A stretch of 40,437 bases of DNA, taken from positions 1-40,437 of the forward strand of contig UQRW01000019.1 of the NCBI GenBank assembly GCA_900543515.1, in the 5' to 3' direction. The notes below the pieces were generated by a model. It was not told the origin of the DNA. It was given only the letters and a program-made list of their open reading frames with translations, and searched no databases. This document shows positions 40,381 to 40,437 of this stretch, piece by piece (within the stretch, counting starts at the first letter, position 1; each line of letters opens with the position of its first letter). A program made the position numbers and the translations under genes. This DNA comes from an uncultured Collinsella sp. (GTDB lineage: Bacteria > Actinomycetota > Coriobacteriia > Coriobacteriales > Coriobacteriaceae).

Positions 40381-40437
40381 GTTTAGAGGCTTTAGCCTGT
40401 GCGGGGCGCGCAGCGCGCCGCATCAGAAACCACCCGC

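Overview
The window looks like a high-GC, fermentative gut actinobacterium of the Coriobacteriia, most likely Collinsella or a close relative. This is inferred from codon use, Shine-Dalgarno starts, the density of PTS systems and the gene families seen; no database search was possible.

Layout. (1) 1-8.3 kb is housekeeping-like, all on the plus strand: a solute-binding lipoprotein, a long-form ribosome hibernation factor (hpf), a DegV fatty-acid-binding protein, then a tight four-gene run (NAD-dependent oxidoreductase with a Cys/His-rich tail, small membrane protein, HEAT-repeat protein, NAD-type isocitrate dehydrogenase homologue) and a membrane-anchored SurA-like protein. (2) 8.4-22.2 kb is an amino-sugar locus: a mannose-family PTS (EIIA, YajC, EIIB, EIIC, EIID), a GntR/UTRA regulator, agaS, nagA/agaA, a flavodoxin (opposite strand), a LacX-like epimerase, lacC, a broken nagA remnant, yhcH, tRNA-Thr, an orphan EIIB whose active-site His is Cys, galM and a DeoR regulator. 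(3) 22.3-28.8 kb is a more AT-rich accessory segment: a GntR regulator, an uncharacterised TIM-barrel-like protein, a lactose-type EIICB, a 5'-truncated deoR copy and an AlbA_2-type regulator. (4) 28.9-39 kb holds two parallel lactose-type modules, each with lacE (EIICB) and lacG (6-phospho-beta-galactosidase) on the minus strand and a divergent LacI repressor, followed by one lacF (EIIA). A membrane protein closes the window.

How it works together (inference). GalNAc or galactosamine enters by the mannose-family PTS, is deacetylated by NagA/AgaA and converted by AgaS to tagatose-6-phosphate, which LacC phosphorylates. Lactose-type galactosides enter by LacE/LacF and are split by LacG to galactose-6-phosphate, which would reach the same tagatose-6-phosphate pool through LacAB. 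LacAB and the tagatose-bisphosphate aldolase are not in the window.

Most notable non-coding structure. (a) Ten copies of an 80-81 bp palindromic repeat unit lie in three intergenic arrays (22306-22604, 28541-28838, 33518-33655). (b) An 11-bp box, CGGTGAACGGT/ACCGTTCACCG, recurs at the control regions of the PTS operons, as inverted pairs or as tandem pairs exactly 21 bp apart, and suggests an unnamed sugar-uptake regulon. (c) An identical TGGTTACTACCA operator precedes both the mannose-family PTS and agaS, flanking the gntR gene likely to control them.
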